DNA of 64,000 bases, taken from NCBI GenBank assembly GCA_035534455.1, contig DATLRV010000002.1, positions 1 to 64,000 of the forward strand. The letters run 5' to 3'. The notes beneath the pieces were generated by a model. That model was given only the letters and a program-made list of their open reading frames with translations, did not search any database and was not told the origin of the DNA. Below are positions 51,124 to 60,239 of the stretch, one piece after another. The position numbers were made by a program, and so were the translations under genes. The DNA is from JAJYVT01 sp035534455 (GTDB lineage: Bacteria; Actinomycetota; Acidimicrobiia; Acidimicrobiales; RAAP-2). Numbering within the stretch: the first letter of the stretch is position 1; each line of letters starts with the position of its first letter.

Positions 51124-52193
51124 GGTGTCCTCCTCCGGGTCGGTACCTGGTCCGCGTCCGGGAGCGCCCCGGCCAGAAGCCGCAGTCCCTCCGCCGACGG
51201 CACGCTGACGCGGATCGCGCCGGGGACGCCGAGCGCCGAGCCCGGCCGGACGGAGATCCCCGACGCGGCGAGGTGGGCGACGAGCGCCGCTTCGCCCTCG
51301 CAGCGCGCGAGGACGAAGTTCGCCTGCGAGGGGACGACCTCGAAGCCCCGATCGACGAGGAGCCGCACGAGCTCTGCCCGCCGCGCGACCGTCTCGGTCC
51401 GGGCGCGGTGGTAGTGGTCCCGGTCCGCGAGCCCCGCCACCGCTGCCGCCTGTGCGAAGGACGACACGGAGAACGGCGCGCGCACCTTGCGCAGCGTGGC
51501 CACGAGATCTGCGCTGCCGACGAGGTAGCCGACACGAGCACCCGCGAGACCGAAGACCTTCGAGAACGTCCGCAGCACCACGGCGTCGCCTCGACGGGCG
51601 AGCGGGATCGCGGTCGCCTCCTCGGGGATGTCGGCGAAGTCGATGTACGCCTCGTCGACGACGCTGAGGCGCGCGCGGGCGGTATCGACGAAGCTCGCGA
51701 TCTCGTCGGGCGCGCACGTCGTGCCGGTGGGGTTGTGCGGGTTGACGACGAACGCGACGTCCGCGGGCACCGTCGCCATGGCCACCAGGTCGTGACGCCA
51801 GTCCACGAGCGGGACGTACGCGACGTCGGCGCCCACCACCGCAGCGCTCACCTCGTCGATCCGGTAGGACGGCTTGGCGCACAGGACCCGCCCGCCGTGG
51901 CCGGCGTACGTGAGCACGAGCAGGTAGACGAGCTCGTCGGACCCGTTGCCCACCAGGATCTGGTCGGGGTCGACGTCGTGCAGTGCCGCGAGCGCCTCGC
52001 GCAGCCCGTTCGCGAGCGGGTCTGGGTACTCGCTGACGCCGTCGAGGACGGCGTTGACGGCGTCGGCCACCCGGCGGCTCACCGGGAACGTCGACTCGTT
52101 GGACGCCATGGACCCGTCCCTCGTCGCGGCCGGTTGCCCGGGCACGTACGGGGCGATCGCGTTGATCCAGGGCCGGGGCTCCACGGCACTCAT
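51120..52193 (-). CDS. Histidinol-phosphate aminotransferase-like protein
   Basis: A 357-residue class I/II aminotransferase. GNGSDELVYLLVLTYA, VVNPHNPTGTTCAPDE, VVDEAYIDFADIP and the PLP-lysine motif LRTFSKVFGLAGARVGYLVG are all typical of HisC. In a histidine-degradation operon it may act on histidine or another imidazole amino acid rather than make histidine. Another hisC would be expected in a his biosynthesis operon elsewhere. ATG 52193 overlaps the IclR stop (ATGA). Confidence 0.88.
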   Translation of the reverse strand: MSAVEPRPWINAIAPYVPGQPAATRDGSMASNESTFPVSRRVADAVNAVLDGVSEYPDPLANGLREALAALHDVDPDQILVGNGSDELVYLLVLTYAGHGGRVLCAKPSYRIDEVSAAVVGADVAYVPLVDWRHDLVAMATVPADVAFVVNPHNPTGTTCAPDEIASFVDTARARLSVVDEAYIDFADIPEEATAIPLARRGDAVVLRTFSKVFGLAGARVGYLVGSADLVATLRKVRAPFSVSSFAQAAAVAGLADRDHYHRARTETVARRAELVRLLVDRGFEVVPSQANFVLARCEGEAALVAHLAASGISVRPGSALGVPGAIRVSVPSAEGLRLLAGALPDADQVPTRRRTP

Positions 52194-52933
52194 GTCGACG
52201 CACGGCCTCCGAGTCGGGCCGTTGCCCGGGCGGCGGCGGCCACCACGTCGGGGGCGACGTCGGCAACGGGTGTGCCGGCGTCCTTCAGGTAGCTGACCCC
52301 GATGGCGCCGCAGCAACCCCGGAGGTCGAACACCGGTGCGGCCACGCATCGGATGCCCGCCACGGTGTCGCCATCGTCCACGGCGTACCCGCGCGCCCGA
52401 GTCGTGGCGAGGTCGGCGGCCACGTCGTCGGAGGTCCTTCGCCGGCCGCCGCTGCTCGCCCGGTCGGCGTCCAGGTGTGCGCCGACGTCCCCGGGATCGA
52501 GCCACGCGAGGCAGGCCTTGCCGACCGACGTCCACTGCGCCGGCAGCCTCGTCCCGACGGCGGTCGCGAGCTGCACGCCGACGCGCGGGGGGTCCTCCTT
52601 CCAGACGTAGACGACGTCGGTGCCGTCGAGCACGGCGAAGTGGGAGGTGACGTTGCGCCGTGCGGTGAGCGCGCGCAGCTCCGGCGCGACCTCGCTCACG
52701 GGGTTGGCCTGCCGCAGCGGCGCCAGGCCGACCTCGAGGGCCTTCACGCCGATCCGGTAGGTGCCCGGCGCTGCCATCTCGACGAACCCTTCGGCGGTGA
52801 GGTCGCGCAGGATCCCGTGGACGGAGCTCTTGGGGGCGCCCAGCGCGGCCGTGATGCCGGCCAGCGCCACCGGCTCCTCGGCGTTCGCCAGCAGCGAGAG
52901 GACCCTTGCCGCCCTCACGACCGCCGTCCCCAC
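52190..52933 (-). CDS. IclR-family transcriptional regulator, first gene of the hut operon
   Basis: A 247-residue regulator. N-terminal winged helix: VVRAARVLSLLANAEEPVAL then GAPKSSVHGILRDLTAEGFV. C-terminal IclR sensor: NVTSHFAVLDGTDVVYVWKE, LPAQWTSVGKACLAWLDP and FDLRGCCGAIGVSYLKDAG. GTG 52933 lies 16 bases from a dyad of IclR-site type. As the promoter-proximal gene it probably responds to histidine or urocanate and controls its own operon. Characterised hut regulators are usually of other families (HutC, HutP, or others), so this is a notable choice. Confidence 0.92.
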   Translation of the reverse strand: MGTAVVRAARVLSLLANAEEPVALAGITAALGAPKSSVHGILRDLTAEGFVEMAAPGTYRIGVKALEVGLAPLRQANPVSEVAPELRALTARRNVTSHFAVLDGTDVVYVWKEDPPRVGVQLATAVGTRLPAQWTSVGKACLAWLDPGDVGAHLDADRASSGGRRRTSDDVAADLATTRARGYAVDDGDTVAGIRCVAAPVFDLRGCCGAIGVSYLKDAGTPVADVAPDVVAAAARATARLGGRAST

Positions 52934-52949
52934 GTGCCTCCCTCCGGCA

Positions 52950-52963
52950 TTCCTATATACGAA
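52950..52963. promoter_or_regulatory. Operator-like dyad upstream of the IclR/hut operon
   Basis: TTCCTATATACGAA is a 14-bp dyad with 12 of 14 symmetric positions, directly upstream of the regulator start. Many IclR-type sites follow GTTCGTATAnnGAAC, which this resembles (GTTCGTATATAGGAA on the other strand). It overlaps the last codons of the small gene upstream. Binding is inferred. Confidence 0.55.
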
Positions 52964-53210
52964 CGGCCTTCAGACTACCTCGCCCGGAGAGCCCGTGCAC
53001 GTCCCGCTCGGTCGCGGCTGTCCCGGAGCGCACCGCCCGCGTGGCGCCGCGTCGGGTGTCGCGCAGGGTGTCGCGCAGGGTGTCGCGCAGGGCGTCGACC
53101 GCCCACGCCGCCGCCCGCGATCGCGGTCTCGGCCGCCGTGGTCGGGTGTCCTCGGAGAGCCGGGACATCACGTCGGCGACGCCGGTCTGGGGGTCGTGGT
53201 CCTCGCTCAT
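52953..53210 (-). CDS. Small protein of unknown function with a short repeat
   Basis: 85 residues, opening MSEDHDPQTGVADVMSRLSE, then a basic stretch and a repeated Asp-Thr-Leu-Arg unit (RDTLRDTLRDTRRG) encoded by a 12-bp tandem repeat. No family is recognised. It lies 34 bases after the HtrA stop on the same strand and might be co-transcribed. Its end overlaps the IclR operator, which makes a non-coding reading also possible. Confidence 0.4.
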   Translation of the reverse strand: MSEDHDPQTGVADVMSRLSEDTRPRRPRPRSRAAAWAVDALRDTLRDTLRDTRRGATRAVRSGTAATERDVHGLSGRGSLKAVRI

Positions 53211-53244
53211 GCCGTGGCCATACCCGGGCCCGGCACCTCGGCCC

Positions 53245-54882
53245 TCAGTCTGCGGGTCCGTCGGCCAATGCGATGCTGGCGGACTGGGTCTGCCCGGTCC
53301 GCGTCGTCCAGGTGACCTTCACGGAGTCACCCGGGTGGTACCGGAGCATGATCTTGGTGAGTCCGCCCGGGTTTGTGACCGCTGTCCCGCCGACGTTGGT
53401 GATGACGTCGCCGCGGGCGAGGCCGGAGGACTGCGCGGGGGTCCCCGGGATGATGTTGGCGACCGCAGCGCCGCTGGTCGCGGGCGGGGTGACTGTCGAT
53501 GTCGCTGTTGTCCCGCCAAACTGTGTGCGGGTCGTCGTGGACTCGACGTACACGCCCAGGAACGGCGTCTGGCCGATGTGGATCGTCGCGCTGGCGTGCC
53601 CGGCGATGATCTGGTGGGCGAGCGACACGGCCTCGTTGATGGGGATCGAGTACCCCTGTCCTGTCGCGCCCCGCAGGCTGTAGCCCTGGGCGGCCGACGC
53701 CGCGGTGTCCATCCCCACCACTGCGCCCGACGTCGTCACGAGGGGGCCGCCGGAGTCACCCGGCTGGATGTCGGCGTTGCTCTCGATGAGCCCGGTCAGG
53801 TGCTCGGTGGTGGTGCCGAGCGAACCCTGGTCGCTGGCTGTGATCGCCTGGTTGAGCGCGGACACCGAGCCGCCGGCGGCGCTCGGCGTGCCGCCGGTGC
53901 CCCCCGCGTTGCCGATCCCGACGATCGCCTCGCCCACTTTGAGCGCGCTGGAGTTGCCGAGCTGCACCGTCTTCAGCCCCGACGCACCCTTGAGCTGGAT
54001 GACCGCGACGTCCTGTGTCCGCGTGTAGCCGACCACCGACGCGGGGTACACCTTGCCGTTCCCGAGATCGGTGGCGGTGATCTTCGTCGACCCCTCGATC
54101 ACATGGTTGTTGGTCAGGACCTTGCCTGTCGGCGTGAGCACCATCCCGGTGCCCGCAGCCTCGTCTGTCTGGTAGCCGAGCACGGTGTTGATGTCCACGA
54201 GCCCCGGCGTCACCTTGGCAGCGATTGTGCGCACGTTGGACGGCGCGCCGGTGGCGTGAGAGATCTTGCCTGTGCGAGATGTGCCGGTCCCGAGTGTGGA
54301 TGTCGATGTCGACCCGCGTGTCGACCCCGATGTCCCGCCGGGAATGAGGAACCGTCCCGAGGTGGGCGAGGCGCCACCGCCGTTCCACACGCCGTAGCCG
54401 ATCCCGACGCCGAGCAGCAGGGCGAGCGCGGTGAGTCCCGACGCGGCGACGGCCAACCACTTGCGGCGGCCCAAGCTGCGCGTCGGTGGCTGGTGCCCCC
54501 ACCCGCCGGGCTGGTTCCAACCCCAGGGAGCAGCGGTCCAGTGGCCTCCCTGCCAGCCGTGGCCGCCGGGGCCGGCGGCCCCCGCGCCACCGGGGCCGTA
54601 GCCATACCCGTAGCCGTAGGGGCCGCCCTGGCCGCCCGGGTACCCCCACGTGGGCTGGTCGGGCGTGTGCTCGGCGTGCGGGTACGCCGCCTGGGGCTGT
54701 TGCCACGACGGCGCCTCGGTCGTCGCAGCCCTCTCGCCGGCGTCGCCGGCCTCGGCGCCAGGCCGGGTCGCAGGGTCCGTGTCGCCGGATGAGGCGGTCG
54801 GCCCGCGGGACCACTCGGACCACATCGGGTCGCCGGGTTCGCCGTGCGCAGGGTCGGTGTAGTCCTCGGGGCGGTCGCTCAT
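53245..54882 (-). CDS. Membrane-anchored HtrA-type serine protease with PDZ domain
   Basis: A 545-residue protease. A Gly/Tyr/Pro-rich cytoplasmic region (GYPGGQGGPYGYGYGYGPGG) precedes one membrane helix (WLAVAASGLTALALLLGVG) and an Ser/Thr linker. The catalytic triad is His in LTNNHVIEGSTKI, Asp in RTQDVAVIQLKG and Ser in QPGDSGGPLVTT. A PDZ domain follows (FLGVYVES ... ANIIPGTPAQSSGLARGDVI). It would degrade or process extracytoplasmic proteins. ATG 54882 follows GAGGAGAGACG. Confidence 0.93.
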   Translation of the reverse strand: MSDRPEDYTDPAHGEPGDPMWSEWSRGPTASSGDTDPATRPGAEAGDAGERAATTEAPSWQQPQAAYPHAEHTPDQPTWGYPGGQGGPYGYGYGYGPGGAGAAGPGGHGWQGGHWTAAPWGWNQPGGWGHQPPTRSLGRRKWLAVAASGLTALALLLGVGIGYGVWNGGGASPTSGRFLIPGGTSGSTRGSTSTSTLGTGTSRTGKISHATGAPSNVRTIAAKVTPGLVDINTVLGYQTDEAAGTGMVLTPTGKVLTNNHVIEGSTKITATDLGNGKVYPASVVGYTRTQDVAVIQLKGASGLKTVQLGNSSALKVGEAIVGIGNAGGTGGTPSAAGGSVSALNQAITASDQGSLGTTTEHLTGLIESNADIQPGDSGGPLVTTSGAVVGMDTAASAAQGYSLRGATGQGYSIPINEAVSLAHQIIAGHASATIHIGQTPFLGVYVESTTTRTQFGGTTATSTVTPPATSGAAVANIIPGTPAQSSGLARGDVITNVGGTAVTNPGGLTKIMLRYHPGDSVKVTWTTRTGQTQSASIALADGPAD

Positions 54883-55021
54883 CGTCTCTCCTCGCTCACC
54901 GCGCTTCCGTCGGGCTCTCTCTGGAAGGCTACGAGCCCCTTCCACGGGCCAGTACACCGGACGTATGTAAGAGATTGCGAAGGACGGCGTAGAACTCCCC
55001 TAAGGATCGAGGGCCGGAGCC

Positions 55022-56035
55022 TCAGGAGCCCCCGCTGCCGCCCCTCTCGGTCGCCGCCTCTACGGGGGTGTCGCGGCCGACGCTGTCCGCCCCGGGTGTC
55101 CAGCCGGCCGGCTCATCCGCGGGCAGCACCGACTCGACGATCCGGGAGCGGCTCGTCCGCGCGTCGTCGGTGGCGACGATCGGGCTGCGGCTGAGGACCA
55201 CGACGCTCCCGACGAGCACCGCGAGAAGCACCGCCTCTGCCGCGAGCTGCGCGGCGCCGCTGCGGAGATGCTCGCCGAAGATGGTGATCCCGAGGAGACT
55301 CGCCACCAGCGGCTCGACGATCGTGAGCCCCGGCTGCGAGGCGGCGAGCGGACCGGCCTGGAAGGCGTTCGAGACGAGGAACATGCCGATCGCGCCCGCC
55401 ACGACGAGGACGTAGGGCGACCAGTTCTCGAAGACGCCTGCGGGACCCTGCGAGAGGTGGACGCTCAGCTCCTTCACCACCGCCGCCACGAACGCCCACG
55501 CCAGTCCGGCGGAGATGGCCAGGAACGCCGCCTTGCGCGCCGGGGAGGGCGCGCGGCCGTCCCGCCCGCGGACCCCCGACAGGGCGATGGCGAGTGCGAT
55601 CGAGAGCGCGATCGCGCCGGCGGCCTCCGACCACTCGACGAGCCCCGCGCTGGTGGGCGAGCCCCCCGTGGGGTTCGCGACGTAGAGGAACCCGCCGAGC
55701 GACGCCGCCACGCCCGCGGCCGCCGCCCAGTCGCGCCCGCGGACACGCGCCCGGTGGCGCAGCGCCAGGTACGCGAAGACGAAGAGGAGCTCGGACGAGA
55801 TGACCGGCTGCACGATCGTCAGCTCCCCGGAGTGCAGGGCGGCGACCTGCAACGCGAAGCCCCCGATCATGGACAGCACCCCAACGAACCACAACGGTCG
55901 GTGCAAGAGGAACGTGACCAGCCGCCAGCTGAAGCGAAGTTCGCCGGGCGCGGGTGCCGCAGCCGCGCGCAACATGACCGAGGCGCTCGCCGTGAAGGCG
56001 CTCGCAGCCAGCGCGAGCGGGATCTCGATCTTCAT
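55022..56035 (-). CDS. DMT-superfamily (EamA-like) transporter
   Basis: A 337-residue membrane protein with about nine to ten helices, including ALAASAFTASASVMLRAAAA near the start, LWFVGVLSMIGGFALQVAAL and TIVQPVISSELLFVFAYLAL. It resembles the DMT/EamA transporters annotated for small metabolites; substrate unknown. The cytoplasmic C-terminal tail is acidic and disordered. It is divergent from the RodZ-like gene. ATG 56035. Confidence 0.8.
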   Translation of the reverse strand: MKIEIPLALAASAFTASASVMLRAAAAPAPGELRFSWRLVTFLLHRPLWFVGVLSMIGGFALQVAALHSGELTIVQPVISSELLFVFAYLALRHRARVRGRDWAAAAGVAASLGGFLYVANPTGGSPTSAGLVEWSEAAGAIALSIALAIALSGVRGRDGRAPSPARKAAFLAISAGLAWAFVAAVVKELSVHLSQGPAGVFENWSPYVLVVAGAIGMFLVSNAFQAGPLAASQPGLTIVEPLVASLLGITIFGEHLRSGAAQLAAEAVLLAVLVGSVVVLSRSPIVATDDARTSRSRIVESVLPADEPAGWTPGADSVGRDTPVEAATERGGSGGS

Positions 56036-56380
56036 GATCGCCGCTTTCCCGGCGACCCCCTGTCGCCGACACGGACCGGGTCTCTGTCCGGCAAATCCAG
56101 ATTATCGACGCGGCTGCGCAGAGGGACGGACGGGAGCGGCCGTCGCTGAAGCGCCGTGCCGCGTGCGTCCCGGGCAAGCCGACACGCGGTTGAAACGCGC
56201 GGATCGCGGGTACGACGTCGACGGGTCAACGCGGCGGGTCACCTGGGCGGAGACGCCATGTGTGGTCGGCGGACCGGGGTCGTCGGCGGACCGGGGTCGT
56301 CGGCGGACGGGGGCCGTCGACCGTCGGCGCACCCCTGCATTCGAAGACCGAAGCATTCGAAGACCGAAAGGAAGGCACCG
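56036..56380. other. Divergent promoter region with two tandem repeats
   Basis: No gene is seen. A 17-bp unit (CGGCGGACCGGGGTCGT) is repeated nearly three times over 56267-56317. A perfect 16-bp unit, GCATTCGAAGACCGAA, occurs twice in tandem at 56337-56368, just before the ribosome site of the RodZ-like gene. These may bind a regulator or be slippage products. Confidence 0.6.
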
Positions 56381-57679
56381 GTGGTCCTGCGCTCCGACCG
56401 TCGAATCCCCCCCATGGCGGCAGGGCCTGGCGCGGGCGGCACAGGTTCGGGGTTCACCGTGGCCGACGTCGGACGGTTGCTCTCGAGGTCGCGCAACCGG
56501 CAGGGCCTCTCGCTGCACGACGTCGGGATGCGAACGGGCATCCCCGTCGAGCAACTGCGCGCGGCCGAGACGGGCGTGCTCGACCGACCCGACGGCCTCG
56601 CCACCCTCAAGACCGTCCGTCGGTACGCGGACTTCTTGGGCCTGCCGGGCGATCGTTTCGCGCTCGCCATTCTCGAGCGCTGGCCCACGAAGGGCGGCGT
56701 CCATCCTTTGACGCCGTCGGCGGCGGCCGGCCAGGCGGCCGGCGCCGGCACGCACCACGGCGCGCAGCTCACAGGACCGACCGCGGCGATGCCGGCCCTC
56801 GGTCCGCTTGCCGTGCCGGGCGAGCCCTCGTATGCCGGCGGCCATCGCCGCTCGCCGTGGGCTGACGCGACGAAGTCGCCCGCGCTGCCACACGGCGGGA
56901 CTGGGAGCCCCGCCGCGGACGGGCGCAGAGACGACGACCCGACCCTGACGATCGGAGCGGCCGGGATCGTCGGAGCGGCCGGGATCGTCGGAGCGGCCGG
57001 AGCGGCCGAGCGCGTGCCGCATGCTGATGCCGGCGCGTCACCGGCCCACTGGGGCGCCTATTCGGAGACCGGCGTCACTCCGGCCGTGCGCGCGCCCGCC
57101 GATCACGTCCGGCGCCGGCAACGCAGACGGGTTCCCGTCGTGCTGCAGGCCGTCGTCGTGATCGTCGTCCTCGCGGTGCTGGCCGGCGTCGCGTTGCTCG
57201 CAATCGACCGTCTCAAGCCCTCGTGGCTCCGGGCGGTCGGCCTCACCCGCGGCCCGACCGCGTCCGCCAACGCGCCGATCACGACGACACCGGGTGCGTC
57301 GTCCGCGGCCGGCCCCACAGCGAGTCCTGGGGCCGGGGCGTCGTCCTCCCACGCATCGAAGTCGTCGGCCGCGCTCCGGCCACGGACGGCCAGAGGGGTC
57401 ACCGTCTTCACGGTGCCGGCGTCGAGCTTCGACGCGAAGATCACCGCGCCGGGCGGACCGTGCTGGGTCGACGTGACGACCAACACATCGGCGACACCTG
57501 CCTACGCGGGGGTGATCCCCGCGGGCGGGTCGAAGACCCTCTCCCACGTGCACGCCCTGACCGTGGAGCTCGCGTCGACCACCGGACGGCTGACGCTGAC
57601 GTCGGCTGGCGGCGGCGTGACGTCATACGCCCCGCGGGGCAAGTACCCCTTCCACGTCGCGGTCCGCACCAGCCACTGA
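56381..57679 (+). CDS. RodZ-like protein: HTH_25 domain, membrane helix, extracellular DUF4115-type domain
   Basis: 432 residues. A helix-turn-helix of the HTH_25 type (VADVGRLLSRSRNRQGLSLH then DVGMRTGIPVEQLRAAETGV) is followed by a long Ala/Gly/Pro-rich linker with a triple Gly-Ala-Ala-Gly-Ile-Val repeat (56954-57000). A membrane helix (VVLQAVVVIVVLAVLAGVAL) and a Ser/Ala-rich segment come next, then a C-terminal beta domain (FTVPASSFDAKITAPGGPCW, VELASTTGRLTLTSAG). This is the RodZ plan, linking cytoskeletal or cell-wall machinery to the periplasm. GTG 56381 follows AGGAAGG; ATG 56414 is an alternative. Confidence 0.8.
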   Translation: MVLRSDRRIPPMAAGPGAGGTGSGFTVADVGRLLSRSRNRQGLSLHDVGMRTGIPVEQLRAAETGVLDRPDGLATLKTVRRYADFLGLPGDRFALAILERWPTKGGVHPLTPSAAAGQAAGAGTHHGAQLTGPTAAMPALGPLAVPGEPSYAGGHRRSPWADATKSPALPHGGTGSPAADGRRDDDPTLTIGAAGIVGAAGIVGAAGAAERVPHADAGASPAHWGAYSETGVTPAVRAPADHVRRRQRRRVPVVLQAVVVIVVLAVLAGVALLAIDRLKPSWLRAVGLTRGPTASANAPITTTPGASSAAGPTASPGAGASSSHASKSSAALRPRTARGVTVFTVPASSFDAKITAPGGPCWVDVTTNTSATPAYAGVIPAGGSKTLSHVHALTVELASTTGRLTLTSAGGGVTSYAPRGKYPFHVAVRTSH

Positions 57680-57718
57680 GCGATGGTTCACCGGGCGGCC
57701 GCTGGCGGGGACGGGCGC

Positions 57719-60226
57719 TCACTCGCTCCCGGAGACTCTCGCGACCGCAGCGACCGTCTGGCCGTCGTCGAGGTTCATCACCCGGACACCCGTCGCGTCC
57801 CGGCCCTGTGACGCGATCTCCCGCACGGCGGTGCGGATGACCACTCCGCCGGTCGAGACGAGCAGGATCTCCTCGTCCAGCCCCACCATGAACGCGGCCA
57901 CCACGCGGCCGCGCTTCGCCGTGAGGCGGATGCCGCGCACGCCCTGCCCTCCCCGAACCTGGCGGTTGAAGCGCTCGACCTTCGTGCGCTTGCCGTAGCC
58001 GGCGTCGGTCACCAAGAGGATGTCCGCGTCGTCCCTGGCGACGTCGAGCGACACGAGCTCGTCGCCCTCGCGCAGGCGGATGCCGCGGACCCCCGCCGCG
58101 TCACGGCCCATCGGCCGGACGTCGTCCTCGGTGAACCGGATGGTCATCCCCGACCTCGTGACCGCGAAGAGGTCGTCGGCACCGGCGGTCGTCACCACGC
58201 GCACCAGCTCGTCTCCGGCGCGCAGGTTGATCGCGATGAACCCCTCCCGGCGTGATTTGTCGTACTCGCTGAACGGGGTCTTCTTCACCTGCCCCCGCGC
58301 GGTCGCGAACACGAGGTAGTGGTCCGCCGGGAAGTCGCGCGTCTCGATGACCGCCTGGACGGTCTCGCCGGTCTCCAGGGGGAGCAGGTTCACGAGCGCC
58401 GTGCCGCGCGCGGTGCGCTCCTTCATGGGGATCTCGTGGCCGCGCAGGCGGTAGACGCGCCCCCTGTTGGAGAAGAGGAGCAGGTACGAGAGCGCCGTGG
58501 TGTGCACGACGTTCGTGACGAGGTCCTCCTCCTTGAGCCTCGCCCCCTGCACGCCACGCCCGCCCCGTCCCTGCGTCCGGAACGCGTCGGCGGAGACCGC
58601 CTTGATGTAGCCGGCCGCGGTCGTGGTGACCACGATCTCCTCGTCGTCGACCAGGTCCTCGACGCCGAGCTCCCCCGGGTCGTGGGTGATCACCGAGCGC
58701 CTGGGGTCGGCGAACTTCTCGCGGATCGCCGTCATCTCGGTCGCGATGACCCCCCGGAGCTTCGCTGGGTCGGCAAGGATCGCACGCAGCCCGGCGATGG
58801 TCTCGCGCAGTTGCGCCATCTCCTCTTCGAGCTCGGTGCGCCCGAGCCGGGTGAGCCGGCCCAGCGTCATGTCGAGGATGTGGTTTGCCTGCTCCTCGCT
58901 GAACGAGAACGGCTCGATCATGAGGGCCGTACGCGCGGCCGCGCGGTCGTCGGACGCTCTGATGGCCGCGATGACCGCGTCGAGCATGTCGATTGCCCGC
59001 AGCAGCCCCTCGACGATATGGGCGCGGGCCTCGGCTTTGCGGAGCCGGAACTCGGAGCGGCGGCGGACGACCTCGACCTGGTGCGCGACGTAGTGCGTGA
59101 GCACCTGTGCGAGGTTGAGCGTCCGCGGCACGCCGTCGACGAGCGCGAGCATGTTGACGCCGAAGTTGGTCTGCAGCGGCGTGTGCTTGTAGAGCTTGTT
59201 GAGGACGACGTTGGCGTTGGCGTCCCGCTTCAGTCGGATGACCAGCCGCGTCTTCTTCCCGGCCGACGAGTCGAGGACCTCGGCGATCCCTTCGATCTCC
59301 CCCGTCCTCACGAGGTCGTCGATCTTCTGGGCGATCACCGGCACCGAGGTCTGGTAGGGGATCTCGGTCACGACGATGCGCGTCGCGTCACGCCCTTCTT
59401 CGATCTCTGCCAGGGCGCGCATCTTCACCGACCCGCGGCCCGTCCGGTAGGCGTCGAGGATGCCCTGGCGGCCGAGGATCAGCCCCCCGGTCGGGAAGTC
59501 CGGGCCCTTCACGAACTGCATCAGCTCGTCGGGCGTCGCGCCGGCGTGCTCGAGCAGGTGGATCGCCGCGTCGATGACCTCGCTCATGTTGTGCGGCGGG
59601 ACGTTCGTCGCCATGCCCACGGCGATCCCCTGCGACCCGTTCACGAGCAGGTTCGGGAAGCGGGCGGGGAGGACCACGGGCTGCTGCGCGCTGTTGGCGT
59701 AGTTGGGCTCGAAGTCGACGGTCTCCTCGTCGATGCCGGCCATGAGGTCGAGGGCGAGGGGTTGCAGGCGGCACTCGGTGTACCGCATGGCCGCCGGGCC
59801 CTCTTCGGGACCCGGGCCACCGAAGCTGCCGTGCCCGTCGACCAACGGGTGGCGCATGGAGAACTCCTGCACCATCCGGACGAGCGCGTCGTAGATGGCG
59901 GAGTCGCCGTGGGGGTGGTACGTCCCCATGACCTCGCCGACCACGGCCGCGCACTTCACGTGGGGTCGGTCGGGGCGGAGGTTCTGCTCGAACATCGAGT
60001 ACAGGATCCGACGGTGGACGGGCTTCAGGCCGTCGCGGACGTCGGGGAGCGCCCGGGACACGATGACCGACATCGAGTACTCCAGGAACGAGCGCTCCAT
60101 CTCCTCTTGGATCTCGATGGGCTCGATGAACCCGAGGATCTCGCCGTCGCCCGCACCGTCGCCCCCGGGGGGCGCGCCGGCGCTCCCGTTCGGGGTGGGT
60201 CCCTGGCTCGTCGTTCGTCTGGCCAT
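57719..60226 (-). CDS. gyrA: DNA gyrase subunit A
   Basis: An 835-residue topoisomerase subunit. The DNA-cleaving Tyr is in AAMRYTECRL. The quinolone-resistance region HPHGDSAIYDALVRM keeps Ser and Asp at the usual resistance positions, so it looks drug-sensitive at this site. The GyrA box appears as TQGRGGRGVQG, the wrapping signature of true gyrase, with the six-bladed C-terminal domain after it. Placed 13 bases after gyrB; ATG 60226. Confidence 0.98.
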   Translation of the reverse strand: MARRTTSQGPTPNGSAGAPPGGDGAGDGEILGFIEPIEIQEEMERSFLEYSMSVIVSRALPDVRDGLKPVHRRILYSMFEQNLRPDRPHVKCAAVVGEVMGTYHPHGDSAIYDALVRMVQEFSMRHPLVDGHGSFGGPGPEEGPAAMRYTECRLQPLALDLMAGIDEETVDFEPNYANSAQQPVVLPARFPNLLVNGSQGIAVGMATNVPPHNMSEVIDAAIHLLEHAGATPDELMQFVKGPDFPTGGLILGRQGILDAYRTGRGSVKMRALAEIEEGRDATRIVVTEIPYQTSVPVIAQKIDDLVRTGEIEGIAEVLDSSAGKKTRLVIRLKRDANANVVLNKLYKHTPLQTNFGVNMLALVDGVPRTLNLAQVLTHYVAHQVEVVRRRSEFRLRKAEARAHIVEGLLRAIDMLDAVIAAIRASDDRAAARTALMIEPFSFSEEQANHILDMTLGRLTRLGRTELEEEMAQLRETIAGLRAILADPAKLRGVIATEMTAIREKFADPRRSVITHDPGELGVEDLVDDEEIVVTTTAAGYIKAVSADAFRTQGRGGRGVQGARLKEEDLVTNVVHTTALSYLLLFSNRGRVYRLRGHEIPMKERTARGTALVNLLPLETGETVQAVIETRDFPADHYLVFATARGQVKKTPFSEYDKSRREGFIAINLRAGDELVRVVTTAGADDLFAVTRSGMTIRFTEDDVRPMGRDAAGVRGIRLREGDELVSLDVARDDADILLVTDAGYGKRTKVERFNRQVRGGQGVRGIRLTAKRGRVVAAFMVGLDEEILLVSTGGVVIRTAVREIASQGRDATGVRVMNLDDGQTVAAVARVSGSE

Positions 60227-60239
60227 CGTCAGGTGCCCC

